This document shows positions 1 through 9,800 of a stretch of 64,000 nt of DNA, piece after piece. A program made the translations under genes and the position numbers. The DNA comes from Massilia horti (GTDB lineage Bacteria > Pseudomonadota > Gammaproteobacteria > Burkholderiales > Burkholderiaceae_D), in assembly GCF_004614195.1 (NCBI RefSeq), contig NZ_SPUM01000150.1, positions 1 to 64,000 of the forward strand, in the 5' to 3' direction. Numbering within the stretch: position 1 is the stretch's first letter; the number at the start of each line of letters is the position of its first letter. The notes below the pieces were generated by a model, which made no database searches, was not told where the DNA came from, and was given only the letters and a program-made list of their open reading frames with translations.

Positions 1-42
1 CAGCGTGTAGTCGCGCTGGGTGCGCTTTCCCTCAACTGCCAT
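1..42 (-). CDS. IS3-type transposase OrfA, N-terminal fragment cut by window edge
   Basis: Fourteen codons read leftwards off the window edge and give MAVEGKRTQRDYTL. A good AAGGAG ribosome site lies about 8 bases upstream. The GKRTQRDYTL start is what I know from the helix-turn-helix OrfA of IS3-family elements, which binds the IS ends. The match rests on memory and on only 14 residues. The outer end of the element may be near position 117, where the minus strand begins TGTCAAAC. The rest lies outside the window. Confidence 0.5.
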   Translation of the reverse strand, partial: MAVEGKRTQRDYTL

Positions 43-117
43 CTCGCTCTCCTTGAACAAGGCGAACTCATGACAACCGATTTTAGGACGGGACACTTGC
101 GATAAAAAAGTTTGACA

Positions 118-387
118 ATGCGCGCCTGCTTTCTTCCCCTCGAATAGTTGGCATGACTCAAATGTTGGCGGTTACGCAACAAGAGTTGACAATTGGAAGG
201 ATACCCAAGATGGGGCAAGCCAAACAACCTGGGAGATGATGCCGTCCTACGAGCAGTGACAGGCCGGCGCTCGCAGCCCCAATATATTCGTCGGTCTGGG
301 CTAATTTGTACTAGCTCAGACTTGACCGGATAAACGATGTCCGGCGAACGACAGCATCCATAGCGGACCTTCATAGCTTCGGCCAAG
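118..387. other. non-coding stretch, no clear signal
   Basis: About 270 bases between the putative IS end and the first gene. I see no convincing reading frame, RNA gene or long repeat. It may be decayed DNA left by earlier insertions. Confidence 0.4.
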
Positions 388-927
388 CTATGGTTTGACG
401 TTGATTTTAAAGGAATTCATAAAGGCGTTGACGGCCTCCTTCGGCACGCGGCCCCGCCATCCCGCGAACTCGATGGAAAACAGGCGCTGATTTGCCAATA
501 CGTACTGCGAAAGCGAAATCAAACCATTTTGATCGCGCATTACGCTCTCGAGGGCCGGAAATCCATTAATTTCAGAACTATGACTCTCCACGATAGTCGA
601 GCTAGTTGCAGTGGCAGCTCCATTCATCGCCCCCTTCAATGCCTCAGCCGAATCCACATGATGGGGCACCAATAGTCCATCATAATAGGTTACGCTATAG
701 AACAGCTGCGCGTCTACGTTGGCATACGAGCAGACGTGCATAACAGCTTTACCGGTTACAACTTCCAGCTTTTGTTCTTTACACTCTGGCTTTTCAGGGA
801 ACATCACTTCAAACGCTTTGTCCGGCGGCGAGTATTTCACCGGCTCAGCACTGACAATGGATGCCCATGAAACCAACGCAATTAAAAAGCCGCTTCTCAA
901 AACACCAATTTCAGTGCGAATTCTCAT
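388..927 (-). CDS. small secreted protein of unknown function
   Basis: 179 residues. The N-terminus has charged residues, then a hydrophobic stretch (about residues 11-26) ending in VSA-EP, which reads as a Sec signal peptide cut near residue 27, so the product is probably periplasmic. The mature part is a single small domain of about 150 residues, rich in alternating hydrophobic stretches. I do not recognise the family. It stands alone, with 186 bases before the next gene on the same strand. Confidence 0.65.
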   Translation of the reverse strand: MRIRTEIGVLRSGFLIALVSWASIVSAEPVKYSPPDKAFEVMFPEKPECKEQKLEVVTGKAVMHVCSYANVDAQLFYSVTYYDGLLVPHHVDSAEALKGAMNGAATATSSTIVESHSSEINGFPALESVMRDQNGLISLSQYVLANQRLFSIEFAGWRGRVPKEAVNAFMNSFKINVKP

Positions 928-1113
928 ACAAGGCAGGCCATTTTCAAATATTTATAAGCTGCATGACGCCAGATTCTAACAGTGGACAGGTAGTAGATTT
1001 CATAGTTGGCGGCGACTTTCACCGGGGCCCCTCTTGGCCCCTTAAACATCGATCACATCATGTTCTATTCTTCCGGTCGTGCGGCAAAGCCGTTCCTGGC
1101 CGAACTGGGCCGT

Positions 1114-1554
1114 TTAAATGCCATACTTATTCTCGACTGCGGCTGCAAGCTCAGCCTGCCCTAGCCCCCCACGCTGCCAAAACGCAAAAAAGTATTCTAA
1201 AGATTCCGCAGCCACCGTCAAATCCATGGGATGTAACACGCATATCGCGGTTCTGATTTTCAGAACTTCGGGCTCGTCGGATTGGGCTCGACCCTCAATC
1301 GCTTTCCAGAGCCGAGCACGCTCTTCGATGACTTCTTCCTCCGTTGCCGCACCGTTAATGAAACGATTAGCCGTGAAAGCAGCAGACTGGGCAATCGGCG
1401 GCAACTGGCTCGTTACCCGACTAAGCGCTTCGATCATGAGCCTTTGAGCTAGGAATTGCTCTGCTGGGTCACTCAAGTCGGCGTGCGTTAAAATTGCATC
1501 GAAGAGTTTCTTATTCAGCATTCTCATTAAGTTCTGGCGATTACGTACAGCCAT
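1114..1554 (-). CDS. hypothetical helical protein
   Basis: 146 residues, predicted mostly helical, with no signal peptide or membrane segment. A stretch around residues 78-110 (RARLWKAIEGR then a conserved-looking KIRTAICVLHP) resembles small immunity-type proteins found beside accessory genes, but I cannot name a family. It lies 145 bases beyond the end of the MBL-fold gene on the same strand. No terminator is visible between them, so it could belong to the same transcript. Confidence 0.5.
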   Translation of the reverse strand: MAVRNRQNLMRMLNKKLFDAILTHADLSDPAEQFLAQRLMIEALSRVTSQLPPIAQSAAFTANRFINGAATEEEVIEERARLWKAIEGRAQSDEPEVLKIRTAICVLHPMDLTVAAESLEYFFAFWQRGGLGQAELAAAVENKYGI

Positions 1555-1699
1555 GCCTTGTGCAGCTTCTGGCCGGTAGCGGCCCCACGAAGACCTTAAC
1601 TCATCTGACAGTATGTGTCAGGTCAAGTCTGCGCTAGTACAGCTAATTGCGCCCGACGAACGCGGCTCCATTGCGCCTTTTTCTACTTCGGTTGCTTCT

Positions 1700-2767
1700 T
1701 CATGGCTCCATTCTCTCGACCAATGGAGCCTCCTCAATAAGCGGGAGAGCGACGCGAACGAAGCACTCTGCAGGGTGCGGGAACGTTGCCGAAAACCGCG
1801 GCCAATCGGCCGGCGGCTTTCGCCAGTTGGCCGTGCGTTCGCAGTCATAGTTGAAGATGAGTTCGGGCTGGTTGGTACTGCCGACTAGGCGGGCGATCAA
1901 AACATGATCTGGGTGGCCGTGCCCCTTCCCGCTAGTGGATATGAGAAAGCGCTTGCACTGGAGGGTTTTCAGCAGCTTGTCGGTTGTATTGGCCTTGCTG
2001 CCATGGTGCGATACCTTTAGCAGATGCACGACCGGTGGCGTGTCCCAGTACGCTTCAATTGCGTCGCCGACAACCGTTGCGAATGCATCGCCTGTCAGAA
2101 GCAGACGTTGTTCGTCGAACTCCAGCAGCAGGGCGATGCTGCTACCGTTGGGAATCGATCCGTCCGAGCTACGCGGCGCACTGGCCAGGTCTGCAAATTC
2201 CAGCGGCGGCCACTCGTCCTTGCGTCCCAACAAGTCTTTAGGCACCGCCGGGTCGCTGCTTTCGGGGACAACCTTGCCATCCCCCCATTCGACGGCAAGC
2301 CTGGTGAGGCGATCCTGGTCGGGCGACAGGATCCATACCTTCAGACCACCAGGCATCTCGAGCGGCTGCTTGTTGCCAACCTTGATTGGCCCGCCGCCAA
2401 ACCGAAAATTCCAAGGATATACGCCTTCGATCAGCTTGGCGAGTCTATCGCCTTCGGCGCTACCGAGGACATCAGCGGGCGCTATGTGTTGGTAGCCGTT
2501 GAACCAGATATCGTTAATGTCGAGCCATTCCGGTTTGGCTTGAAGCAGCTCGATGACACCGTCGATATGGTCGAGATCATAATGAGTTACCACCAGCGCT
2601 TCCAGGCATACACGGCCGTTGCGCTTACATCCTTCCAGCACGCCGAGAAGATTGTGCAAGGTGCCTGCCGGCCCGCCGTCAATTAGTATGTGGTGCGGTG
2701 ATGTATCGCCATAGCTGACCAGCAGCGCATCGCCATGCTCCGCCTGGATCGCTTTCACTTCAAACAT
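1700..2767 (-). CDS. ComEC-type metallo-beta-lactamase-fold hydrolase, partner of the CHAT gene
   Basis: 355 residues. The chosen ATG has an AGGAG site 7 bases upstream and overlaps the end of the CHAT gene by 8 bases (ATGTTTGA). The motif THYDLDHIDG (residues 61-70) is the metal site in the HxDxDH form seen in ComEC/Rec2-like MBL proteins. LLLTGDA and LLKVSHHGSK further along are the later metal-binding signatures of that group. There are no membrane segments, so unlike ComEC it is a soluble stand-alone hydrolase, probably a nuclease or phosphodiesterase (inference). The coupling to a caspase-like protease suggests one two-part system. Confidence 0.85.
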   Translation of the reverse strand: MFEVKAIQAEHGDALLVSYGDTSPHHILIDGGPAGTLHNLLGVLEGCKRNGRVCLEALVVTHYDLDHIDGVIELLQAKPEWLDINDIWFNGYQHIAPADVLGSAEGDRLAKLIEGVYPWNFRFGGGPIKVGNKQPLEMPGGLKVWILSPDQDRLTRLAVEWGDGKVVPESSDPAVPKDLLGRKDEWPPLEFADLASAPRSSDGSIPNGSSIALLLEFDEQRLLLTGDAFATVVGDAIEAYWDTPPVVHLLKVSHHGSKANTTDKLLKTLQCKRFLISTSGKGHGHPDHVLIARLVGSTNQPELIFNYDCERTANWRKPPADWPRFSATFPHPAECFVRVALPLIEEAPLVERMEP

Positions 2768-5276
2768 CGAGGGTCTCCTCAACTTGTGTCCCTCCCAGTG
2801 CATAATCGGCGTCACCGAAAGCGACCAAGACCATTCCAAATACACTGTCTTTTGCCAGCAATTCCCTTCGAATCCGATTGACCAATGACCCGATTGAGAC
2901 CGCTTCCGTTCCGGCAGCCGCAGCACGCAGCCCTTCAACGAAACTGAGCGTCGCCGCATTTGTGTAGCGACCAAGCACTTCGGTCAGCGCCGCGATCACT
3001 GCTCCCGCACCGGCGTCCATCAGCAGCAACGGCAGACTGCTGGTGGGAACCGGCGCCTCGCCCGAATTGCAGCCTATCGCCACCACGAGTGGGCGGCCCT
3101 GACCGACGTGGTGCACTTCGATCGCTCCCCTCAAAAGTTCTTCGTTTTGCGCAATCTGTAGCTTTTCACCGTCCACGTGAGGAATCAAAACCAACAGCGC
3201 CGGGTTCGACCTGACTGCCTGTTTCCAGGCATCCCATGATGGTTGAGCCGGACCCAGAGTCGCTGCGAGTTGGGCAAGACGGACTGGGGCGAAGCCTGGC
3301 GCAAGGTCACTGTCTGCAAAATCGTCGGCACGATTCGATGCCGCAAACGCTGCCCGGCTCAGATCGGAAATACAGTGACGCTCGGCCAGTTGCTTCGGCT
3401 CGCTAAGAAATACCGACTTAGGCTTGGTCGGGTCCCACGTCTGCCGCTCGACAACCGTGGTTACGCCAAGAAAATTCATCGGACATAGGCTGGTGGCATT
3501 TTCGCGGATCGAGCAGGGGTGCCGGGCCACGCCGGCAGCAAGACAGCCCGCGCGGTCAGGACACAGGCCGGCCTTCGTGTTCTCCGGCATTGGAGCGCAG
3601 TACAGATATTCGATCGGAAAGAATGCGTTGGACGGCGTCATCAGTTGCACTCGTTTAAGCTGGGCCGGCCATTCCGGAATGCTGGTTTTGATGGCCTTGA
3701 ATAGGGTTCGCCCCTTGCTCGCTAGCTTGAACAGAGTGTCGACGATATCCTTGCTGGGAAACTTGACGCTGGTCTGGAGCGTCTCGAGGAAATCCCGACG
3801 TGCGTTTACGATATCGTGGCCGTCGAGCACCGTCAGCGAGATGCCACTGGACGACAGAACGGTCGCGCTCGGCTGGCCGCCCAAGCTGTCGTTGACCAGC
3901 ATGGCCAAGTCGAAGGAGGATTTTTCCAGTTCCAGCGGTGTATTAATGGCTTCGATGAAAAAGCTGATGGCAGAACCTGGCTCGCCTTGCATGCGCGCGG
4001 TTTGCAGGATGCGCGCCCCGTCGCTTACGAGGAACCGCAGGTCGATGGATTGGCCTGGAATTACATCGTAGGCGAATTCTGCGACTTCACTGGCGCCAGC
4101 CCGCGGCACTTCGATCGGCACCGTTACCGGCCGCTTGCCCAGCTCGGTCATGTGGACTTGCAAGCGCTTACGATCCCCTTCCCAGTGGACCTCATTGTCC
4201 GGAAACGCCAGCCGGTCCCGATGCAGGGGCGATTTTGGTTGAATGTTGACGTGCAGGTGCACCGTTCCCGCCAAAGGAAACACGTCCAAACAGTGTCCAT
4301 CCTGCATGGCGTCTGCGTGCAGCACTCGCACGACCGGCGGTGGACTGTAAACGGCTACCGGCATCAACCGGTCTTCCTGGACCCTTTGCTGGGGTGCGTG
4401 CGGGGCTGATTTGAACGCAATAATTGGATCGAAGAAACGGCGGCTGCCCAAGATGAAGCTCGATGTGCTTGCAATGATCTCGCCCTGCACGGCGCTGAGC
4501 CGATTGGTCCATAACAGGGCATCGTCGATTGGAATGCCGTTCAGCCACGCGTCGGCGAATGTGGCGAGCCATGCGGGGAGCTCGTCAAGATTGGAGCCGA
4601 GGCGTAGGGCACATGCAGCTGACGTGGCCCGCCGAATACCTGCCGCGTGCCTGAGAGCCAAATCAGGATCGTCTTCGAGAACGATCGCCAATTGTACCGT
4701 TTGCTGGCGCGAGAGCAATTCGGCCAACGTTCCAATGGCTATCTCGAAACGTGAGCTGTACTCCCAATCCGTATCTGGAGAGGCAGCAGCGAGCAAATCG
4801 GCTGCGCGAATATCGGTTCCGTTACGTTCCGTTGCTGACGGGGTGGGAAACTGGCTCGGACCAACACGGCGACGCGTATACGAAGGCCACTCGCAGAAGA
4901 TGCGTTCAAGCGGCATTACCTTTGCCAAGTCGCTGCGGATGCCATGCATCTGACCTACCGTGCTCCAGTCCCAAACCTCCTTGCCAATCCTGAGGCGCGG
5001 CACGTTCAGTCGGCCAAGCACATGGTCGAATGCATCGGCAATCTGGCGAGCACGTGGCGCAGGCAACCATTGGTGCGCTGACAGTACCGCTGCGTCACCG
5101 CCCCAATGCAGTATTCCCGAGCGCCGCGTCAACTGCTGCATCGCCGTGTACGTCGTATCCGGCTGGTGCCACCATGTCCAGTCGCTAGAGGCCAGCAGCA
5201 AGCCGAGTCCGGCACGTACGCGGGGCGCCAGCTGCCCGTGTTCTTTACCTAGCCAGGCGATGTCATCAGAAAGCAT
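2760..5276 (-). CDS. CHAT-domain (caspase-like) protease
   Basis: 838 residues. The C-terminal third is a CHAT peptidase domain: LLVLIPHVDG with His700 and VVAIGCNSG with Cys736 form the expected His/Cys dyad. An upstream FFPIEYLYC segment matches the conserved entry to such domains. Between them is an insert with five Cys and one His (about residues 575-625), which could bind zinc. The first ~480 residues show no family I recognise and have no membrane segment. CHAT proteases in bacteria often act as effectors cutting host or partner proteins after a trigger. The next gene starts inside this one, so both are made from one message. Only one start codon is available. Confidence 0.85.
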   Translation of the reverse strand: MLSDDIAWLGKEHGQLAPRVRAGLGLLLASSDWTWWHQPDTTYTAMQQLTRRSGILHWGGDAAVLSAHQWLPAPRARQIADAFDHVLGRLNVPRLRIGKEVWDWSTVGQMHGIRSDLAKVMPLERIFCEWPSYTRRRVGPSQFPTPSATERNGTDIRAADLLAAASPDTDWEYSSRFEIAIGTLAELLSRQQTVQLAIVLEDDPDLALRHAAGIRRATSAACALRLGSNLDELPAWLATFADAWLNGIPIDDALLWTNRLSAVQGEIIASTSSFILGSRRFFDPIIAFKSAPHAPQQRVQEDRLMPVAVYSPPPVVRVLHADAMQDGHCLDVFPLAGTVHLHVNIQPKSPLHRDRLAFPDNEVHWEGDRKRLQVHMTELGKRPVTVPIEVPRAGASEVAEFAYDVIPGQSIDLRFLVSDGARILQTARMQGEPGSAISFFIEAINTPLELEKSSFDLAMLVNDSLGGQPSATVLSSSGISLTVLDGHDIVNARRDFLETLQTSVKFPSKDIVDTLFKLASKGRTLFKAIKTSIPEWPAQLKRVQLMTPSNAFFPIEYLYCAPMPENTKAGLCPDRAGCLAAGVARHPCSIRENATSLCPMNFLGVTTVVERQTWDPTKPKSVFLSEPKQLAERHCISDLSRAAFAASNRADDFADSDLAPGFAPVRLAQLAATLGPAQPSWDAWKQAVRSNPALLVLIPHVDGEKLQIAQNEELLRGAIEVHHVGQGRPLVVAIGCNSGEAPVPTSSLPLLLMDAGAGAVIAALTEVLGRYTNAATLSFVEGLRAAAAGTEAVSIGSLVNRIRRELLAKDSVFGMVLVAFGDADYALGGTQVEETLDV

Positions 5277-5468
5277 GAAGAAGTGTAGAAAGTGAAGTTG
5301 CTTTCCATTATGCAGATAACCGCTACTGTGAAACTAGCAGAAACTCACTTATTGCGGCAGACGTCACATGCGGGTCGAGATGCAAAAAACCCGGGGGAGC
5401 GGTCGTCCGGCTCAATGACGTATCGGGTGCGACTCGCCTAAAGCGAAGAAGTCAAAGTGACCGCCGCA

Positions 5469-5943
5469 TCAAATGTTGGAACTACTGGGCTTCACAGTCG
5501 CTGTAGGCGAAGTCGCCAAGTAGTCGCGAAGCTGGAATCCCAGCGACGACCCAGCGTCGACGAGCCGGTCGAGGATGTCGAGTGTTGCCCTGCGCAGGTT
5601 GACGTCTCGAACCAGGGCCTCTCGATGTTCATGCACTGCTACTTGGCAGATGGTCTCCGCGTGCCACAGACTGTTCCCGTCATCGAACAAGTCAACGGGA
5701 GATCTGCCCAGGGCATCGCGTAACTGGGGTAGCGCCGACGGCACTGCGGACACTCTACCGACGCCCGCCATCAGCCGCAGGAGGTTCTCGAGACCTACTC
5801 GGCTATCGCCAACGGCGGTGAGGCAGCTGGCGATGAAGTGCGGACGGGATTTGAGGAGCTCTAGGTCGTGCCACGTCTTCGGCCATGGCATCGAACCCAG
5901 CAGAAGCTTCGTGAGAGACCAACAGCAGGAGGTCGCGAGCTAA
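5469..5943 (-). pseudogene. possible remnant of a helical accessory protein, perhaps frameshifted
   Basis: The minus strand holds a 140-residue open frame (5469-5891) whose composition looks protein-like (for example LRRATLDILDRLVDAG). A second frame just upstream begins MKLARDLLLLVSHEAS and runs into it out of phase. The two together could be the end of a broken gene. No start with a good ribosome site is visible and I recognise no family. The call is weak. An alternative is that neither frame is expressed. Confidence 0.3.
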
Positions 5944-6038
5944 TTTCATCCGGGCAAGCTGCCAACCTTGGATTCTGCGGCCTGAAAACATGATGTGAAA
6001 TATACTAAGGCAATAAGACTACCAGCCTAGAGGGGATA

Positions 6039-6827
6039 ATGAACTCGTTTTCTAGACGACATGGCTATTCACGGCCTGAAGCTGAAATCAGCATCAGGCA
6101 CGATGCCCCGGCCGACCTCAGGACCGCAATCGTCTCCATTGCCTATCGCAGTGGTTTCGCACCGAGCGACCTTCGCCTTATTCTTTGCGGCATCCTCTAT
6201 TGCGTGCCGGATAAGAGCAACTGGTCGGAGTACCCGAACATCGACCATGAGGTGGCAAACCTCATTGAAGACCTCGAATGGTTTGAGGTCTACGACTTTA
6301 TAGAGCATTTAGCCGAAAAGGCTCTCTACAAGCGCACAGAGTTCTCCGAGGAAGTAAACCACTATTTCAGAGTAGCGGGAGTCGGTTGGCAGCTTCTGGA
6401 CCAGAAGATTCAAATGCGAGGCTCAGAGGCATTTGAAACCGCAGTCCGAGAGGGACAACAGGTCCTTTCCCAGCAGGGCCGCGTGACAGCAGCCTACGAG
6501 CTGCATGAGGCCATCCAAGATCTCTCGCGTCGGCCAACACCTGAAATCAGTGGTGCTATCCAGCACGCTATGGCGGCCCTGGAGTGCGTTGTCCGAGATG
6601 TCGCTGCAAGCAAGGCGACTCTTGGCCAACTCATCCAGCAAAACCCAACGATATTCCCGCGTCCAGTGGACCAAATCGTAGAAAAGGCTTGGGGTTATAC
6701 GTCGAATTTCGGACGGCATCTGACCGAAGGGGCACCACCGCAATTCGAAGAGGCCGAGCTAATGGTAGGGATCAGTGGTGTCCTTTGTCGCTATCTGGCG
6801 CGAAGAGTCCCTGGCGGTCGGGTATGA
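6039..6827 (+). CDS. AbiJ N-terminal-domain / HEPN-like abortive infection protein
   Basis: 262 residues, with a GAGGGGAT ribosome site just before the ATG. The start FSRRHGY...LRTAIVSIAY and the following IDHEVANLIEDLEWFEVYDFIEHLAE match the AbiJ N-terminal (type 4) domain as I know it (residues about 1-95). The C-terminal third (about 165-258), with GRHLTEG followed by a hydrophobic helix, resembles the HEPN-like abortive-infection C-terminal domain, often an RNase. The last codons overlap the next gene (ATGA), so it is translationally coupled to the NERD-NACHT gene. A role in phage defence or abortive infection is inferred. Confidence 0.75.
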   Translation: MNSFSRRHGYSRPEAEISIRHDAPADLRTAIVSIAYRSGFAPSDLRLILCGILYCVPDKSNWSEYPNIDHEVANLIEDLEWFEVYDFIEHLAEKALYKRTEFSEEVNHYFRVAGVGWQLLDQKIQMRGSEAFETAVREGQQVLSQQGRVTAAYELHEAIQDLSRRPTPEISGAIQHAMAALECVVRDVAASKATLGQLIQQNPTIFPRPVDQIVEKAWGYTSNFGRHLTEGAPPQFEEAELMVGISGVLCRYLARRVPGGRV

Positions 6828-9800
6828 CTGCGCCTCCCCAGCCAGCATCAAAGGTCCGCCTATACATCGGTGCTCCCGTCGAGCACACATCAGAGCAACT
6901 TGTTCTTCAACGAATCTGGGATCAGCTCAACGCCAGGACTGAATGGGCCTACATCTTCGCGAACGTCGCTATCGGTAGTAGGCAAGTTGACCTTGTTGTT
7001 GCCACCGCAGAAACAACGCTGCTCATTGAAGCCAAGGATTATCACCTCCCTGTGCAGGGCGAAATTAACGGTCGCTGGGTCCAAGAAGGAGCATTCGGAT
7101 TTCGCACCGTGACTAACGGATACCAACAAGCACTCGGGGCAAAGAACGCGCTTCGTGACTTCATGCACACGATTGGGTCTGTACACGAGTATCCCAATGC
7201 CATGGTCGTTGCCGCATCAGGCATCCCCGGCTCGTCCAAGTTGACCAAAGGCGACTACAAGGTCCGCGTCGGTGACTTGCATGATCTGGGCGGTTTGATG
7301 GGTCTTAAGTCGGGGGCTACGTGGGACGCGGGTACATGGGACCAATTTGCCAAATCGCTCAGCCTGCAGCTGGTTCCGGACGTGGCTGCCGCGATACACT
7401 TAGATGCGCGTGCCAGTGACGAGCTGCTTGCCAAATATCTCGCCGCTTTCGAAGCCTACTTTGCCCCCTACGCGCAAAGGCTTCTCGATGATGTCTATGA
7501 CTTCAGGAAAGGAGAGCTGCACACAGACGACGCGACCCACGCAGTTCTTGATTGTCCAAGCGCAGTCCTGATTCAGGGCCCCTCGGGCTGCGGCAAGACG
7601 CTTCTTGCGAGATCAGTCGCAGTCGGTGCTGTCGCCCGAGGCTACGTTCCTTTGCTCCTCTCAGCGAATACCTTCAATGGACGGCTCCAAGATGCGCTCA
7701 ATGCAGAAGCCGCCCTTTTAGACACCTCATCCGCACGAGACATCCTGCGTGCCAGCCGTATCAGATCAAAGCCGCTCATACTGCTGATCGACGGCTTTAA
7801 TGAATGTCCGCCACGACTTCAAGACTTTTTGCTTCGCAGCGTCCGTGCATTCTCCAGCAGATACCAAGCACGAATAGCCATAACGACGCAAATGATGCCG
7901 GGCCGCATCGATCTATTGAGCAGCGAAACCCTAAAAGTCAGACCGCCGTCAATAGCTCTGAAGGAAAGGCTGGCCAACCACAATCTCGTGACAGGTGATG
8001 AGAACGTATCTCAACTCCTGAGAACTGCCCGGTCAGGCCTCGAAGCAGTTTTGGTTGGTGTGGCTGGGAGTTTGCTCCCAGCAGGTGCTAGCCGCTTTGC
8101 ACTGTTTGACGCATTTTCCAGGGTAAAACTTGGAGCGCTCGCAAGCGAAGGTGTGAGTCTTCTATGCGACTTTGCGGGCGCGCTGATCGCCAACGCGTCT
8201 TTTGGGCTCTCGGTGAGGCAGTTCGATAGGCTCGTCGCCACCAGAAAGTATGCGCGCGATGTTAGGGATGCCGTCGATCAATCAGGATTGCTGGAACGGC
8301 GCGGTGATCGGATGACCTTCATACACGAACTCTTCCTTGAAAGCTTCACCGCTGAATACGCGATTCGCAATACGATGCTAACGGCCGAGTCTTTGCAGGC
8401 GGCACTTCAACTGCCGCGCTATGAATCGTCCAAGGCGTTCATAGTCGGCGGTCTGGAAAGCGATACGCTGCTGCATCAGTTCCTCTCGTCTTGCTCCGAC
8501 CCTGAGGTGCTGCGTGCATGCGCGGACGGCACTTGCGGCAGAGCTGCCCAGGAGTGGGCCACCCAAGGTTTGCGTCACTTCATCACGACGATGACCAGGG
8601 AAACAGAAGGGATCGCCTTTGAGATGAGTGACCGCGGCTTTCAAGGCTTCGCGATCCTGCCAGAGACCATCATGATGGGCCCAACAAGTGACACTCTTGT
8701 CCCATCGATGTGGCGATTGCTTCTGCAGGGCGAGTTTCTGCCGGAGATGATGACGGCACTTGCATCAATGGATGCCGCAATTGAGCGGAGCGTCGTCGCC
8801 CATCGGAATGCCGCACGGGAAAAGCGCGTCTCTGCCAGCAGCGGTATCTTCGCCGAAGCCTATGTGGGTTCGCGAAAGGCCGGCGTTTCGCAAGTCGTAG
8901 GTTTCATCCATAGCGGCGGCTTTCCAAGACCCAAAGCTGGCCCTGACTTTCATGACGCGCTGTTCTCTGCCTGGCAGGCTGCGCACACCCATGGTCAGTT
9001 TTACTTCCTCATAGGACTTTCAAAGTTTGCGGAAATAGAGTCGCGCATCGCACAGTACTTTGCACCCTTGGTCAAGTCGATGCGCCGCCTCCCATATCAC
9101 CTCCAATTGGATGTCATCGACTTCTGCCTCTACGTGAACGATGCTCCGGAGCCTTTCCGCTCTCAGATTGTCGAAGGCCTTGAGGAAGCGCTTGACTACA
9201 TCGGCCCGATCATGAACGGCCTTGTGTTCGAAGCTCTAGGGCGACTAGGCGCGCTGGACGAAGCCGAGCATGAGTACGCGGATACGGTTCAAGCCGAGCT
9301 AGTAGAAATAATTTCTAGGGATGACCATGACAACAATGTGAACGCGTGGACCTTTTTTTCACGCCAGTTCGACCATCCCTTTTCATCAGCGTACTGTGAA
9401 GCGATCAACGGCATGCCTCTAGAGGTGAAGTTGGGCCTGCTGAAGAAAGCTTCACTTGGAGCCGAGCCTCCGTACATATCATTCGTTGGAATTTTGCTGA
9501 GAGAACTTGGAGACGCAGGCGATGTTTCCGCGGTACCCGGAATTATGCCTTGGACTTTACTACCGGATAAGAAGCATTTCATGCCGCAGGATGCAGTTGA
9601 AGTCTTTTGGGAAGCTCACAAAGCACTTGGGAAAGTGCTGGCGAATTTGCCAGCGAATCGCAGCGAGGGACTGACAGAAGTAGATCGCGCGATGCAAGCG
9701 TGCGCAGACCTGTACTACTGGGTTTCGCGGCCGGATGTGACTGACGCTCCAAACTCGCCGCTCACCTTACCGGCCAGGAATACACTCCTAAAGCAATGTA

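Noticed and set aside
1600-1625. CTGACA-GTATG-TGTCAG as a second Tn7-like end
   Set aside because: Only a 6-bp inverted repeat; the 20-bp spaced units of the glmS-side end are absent.
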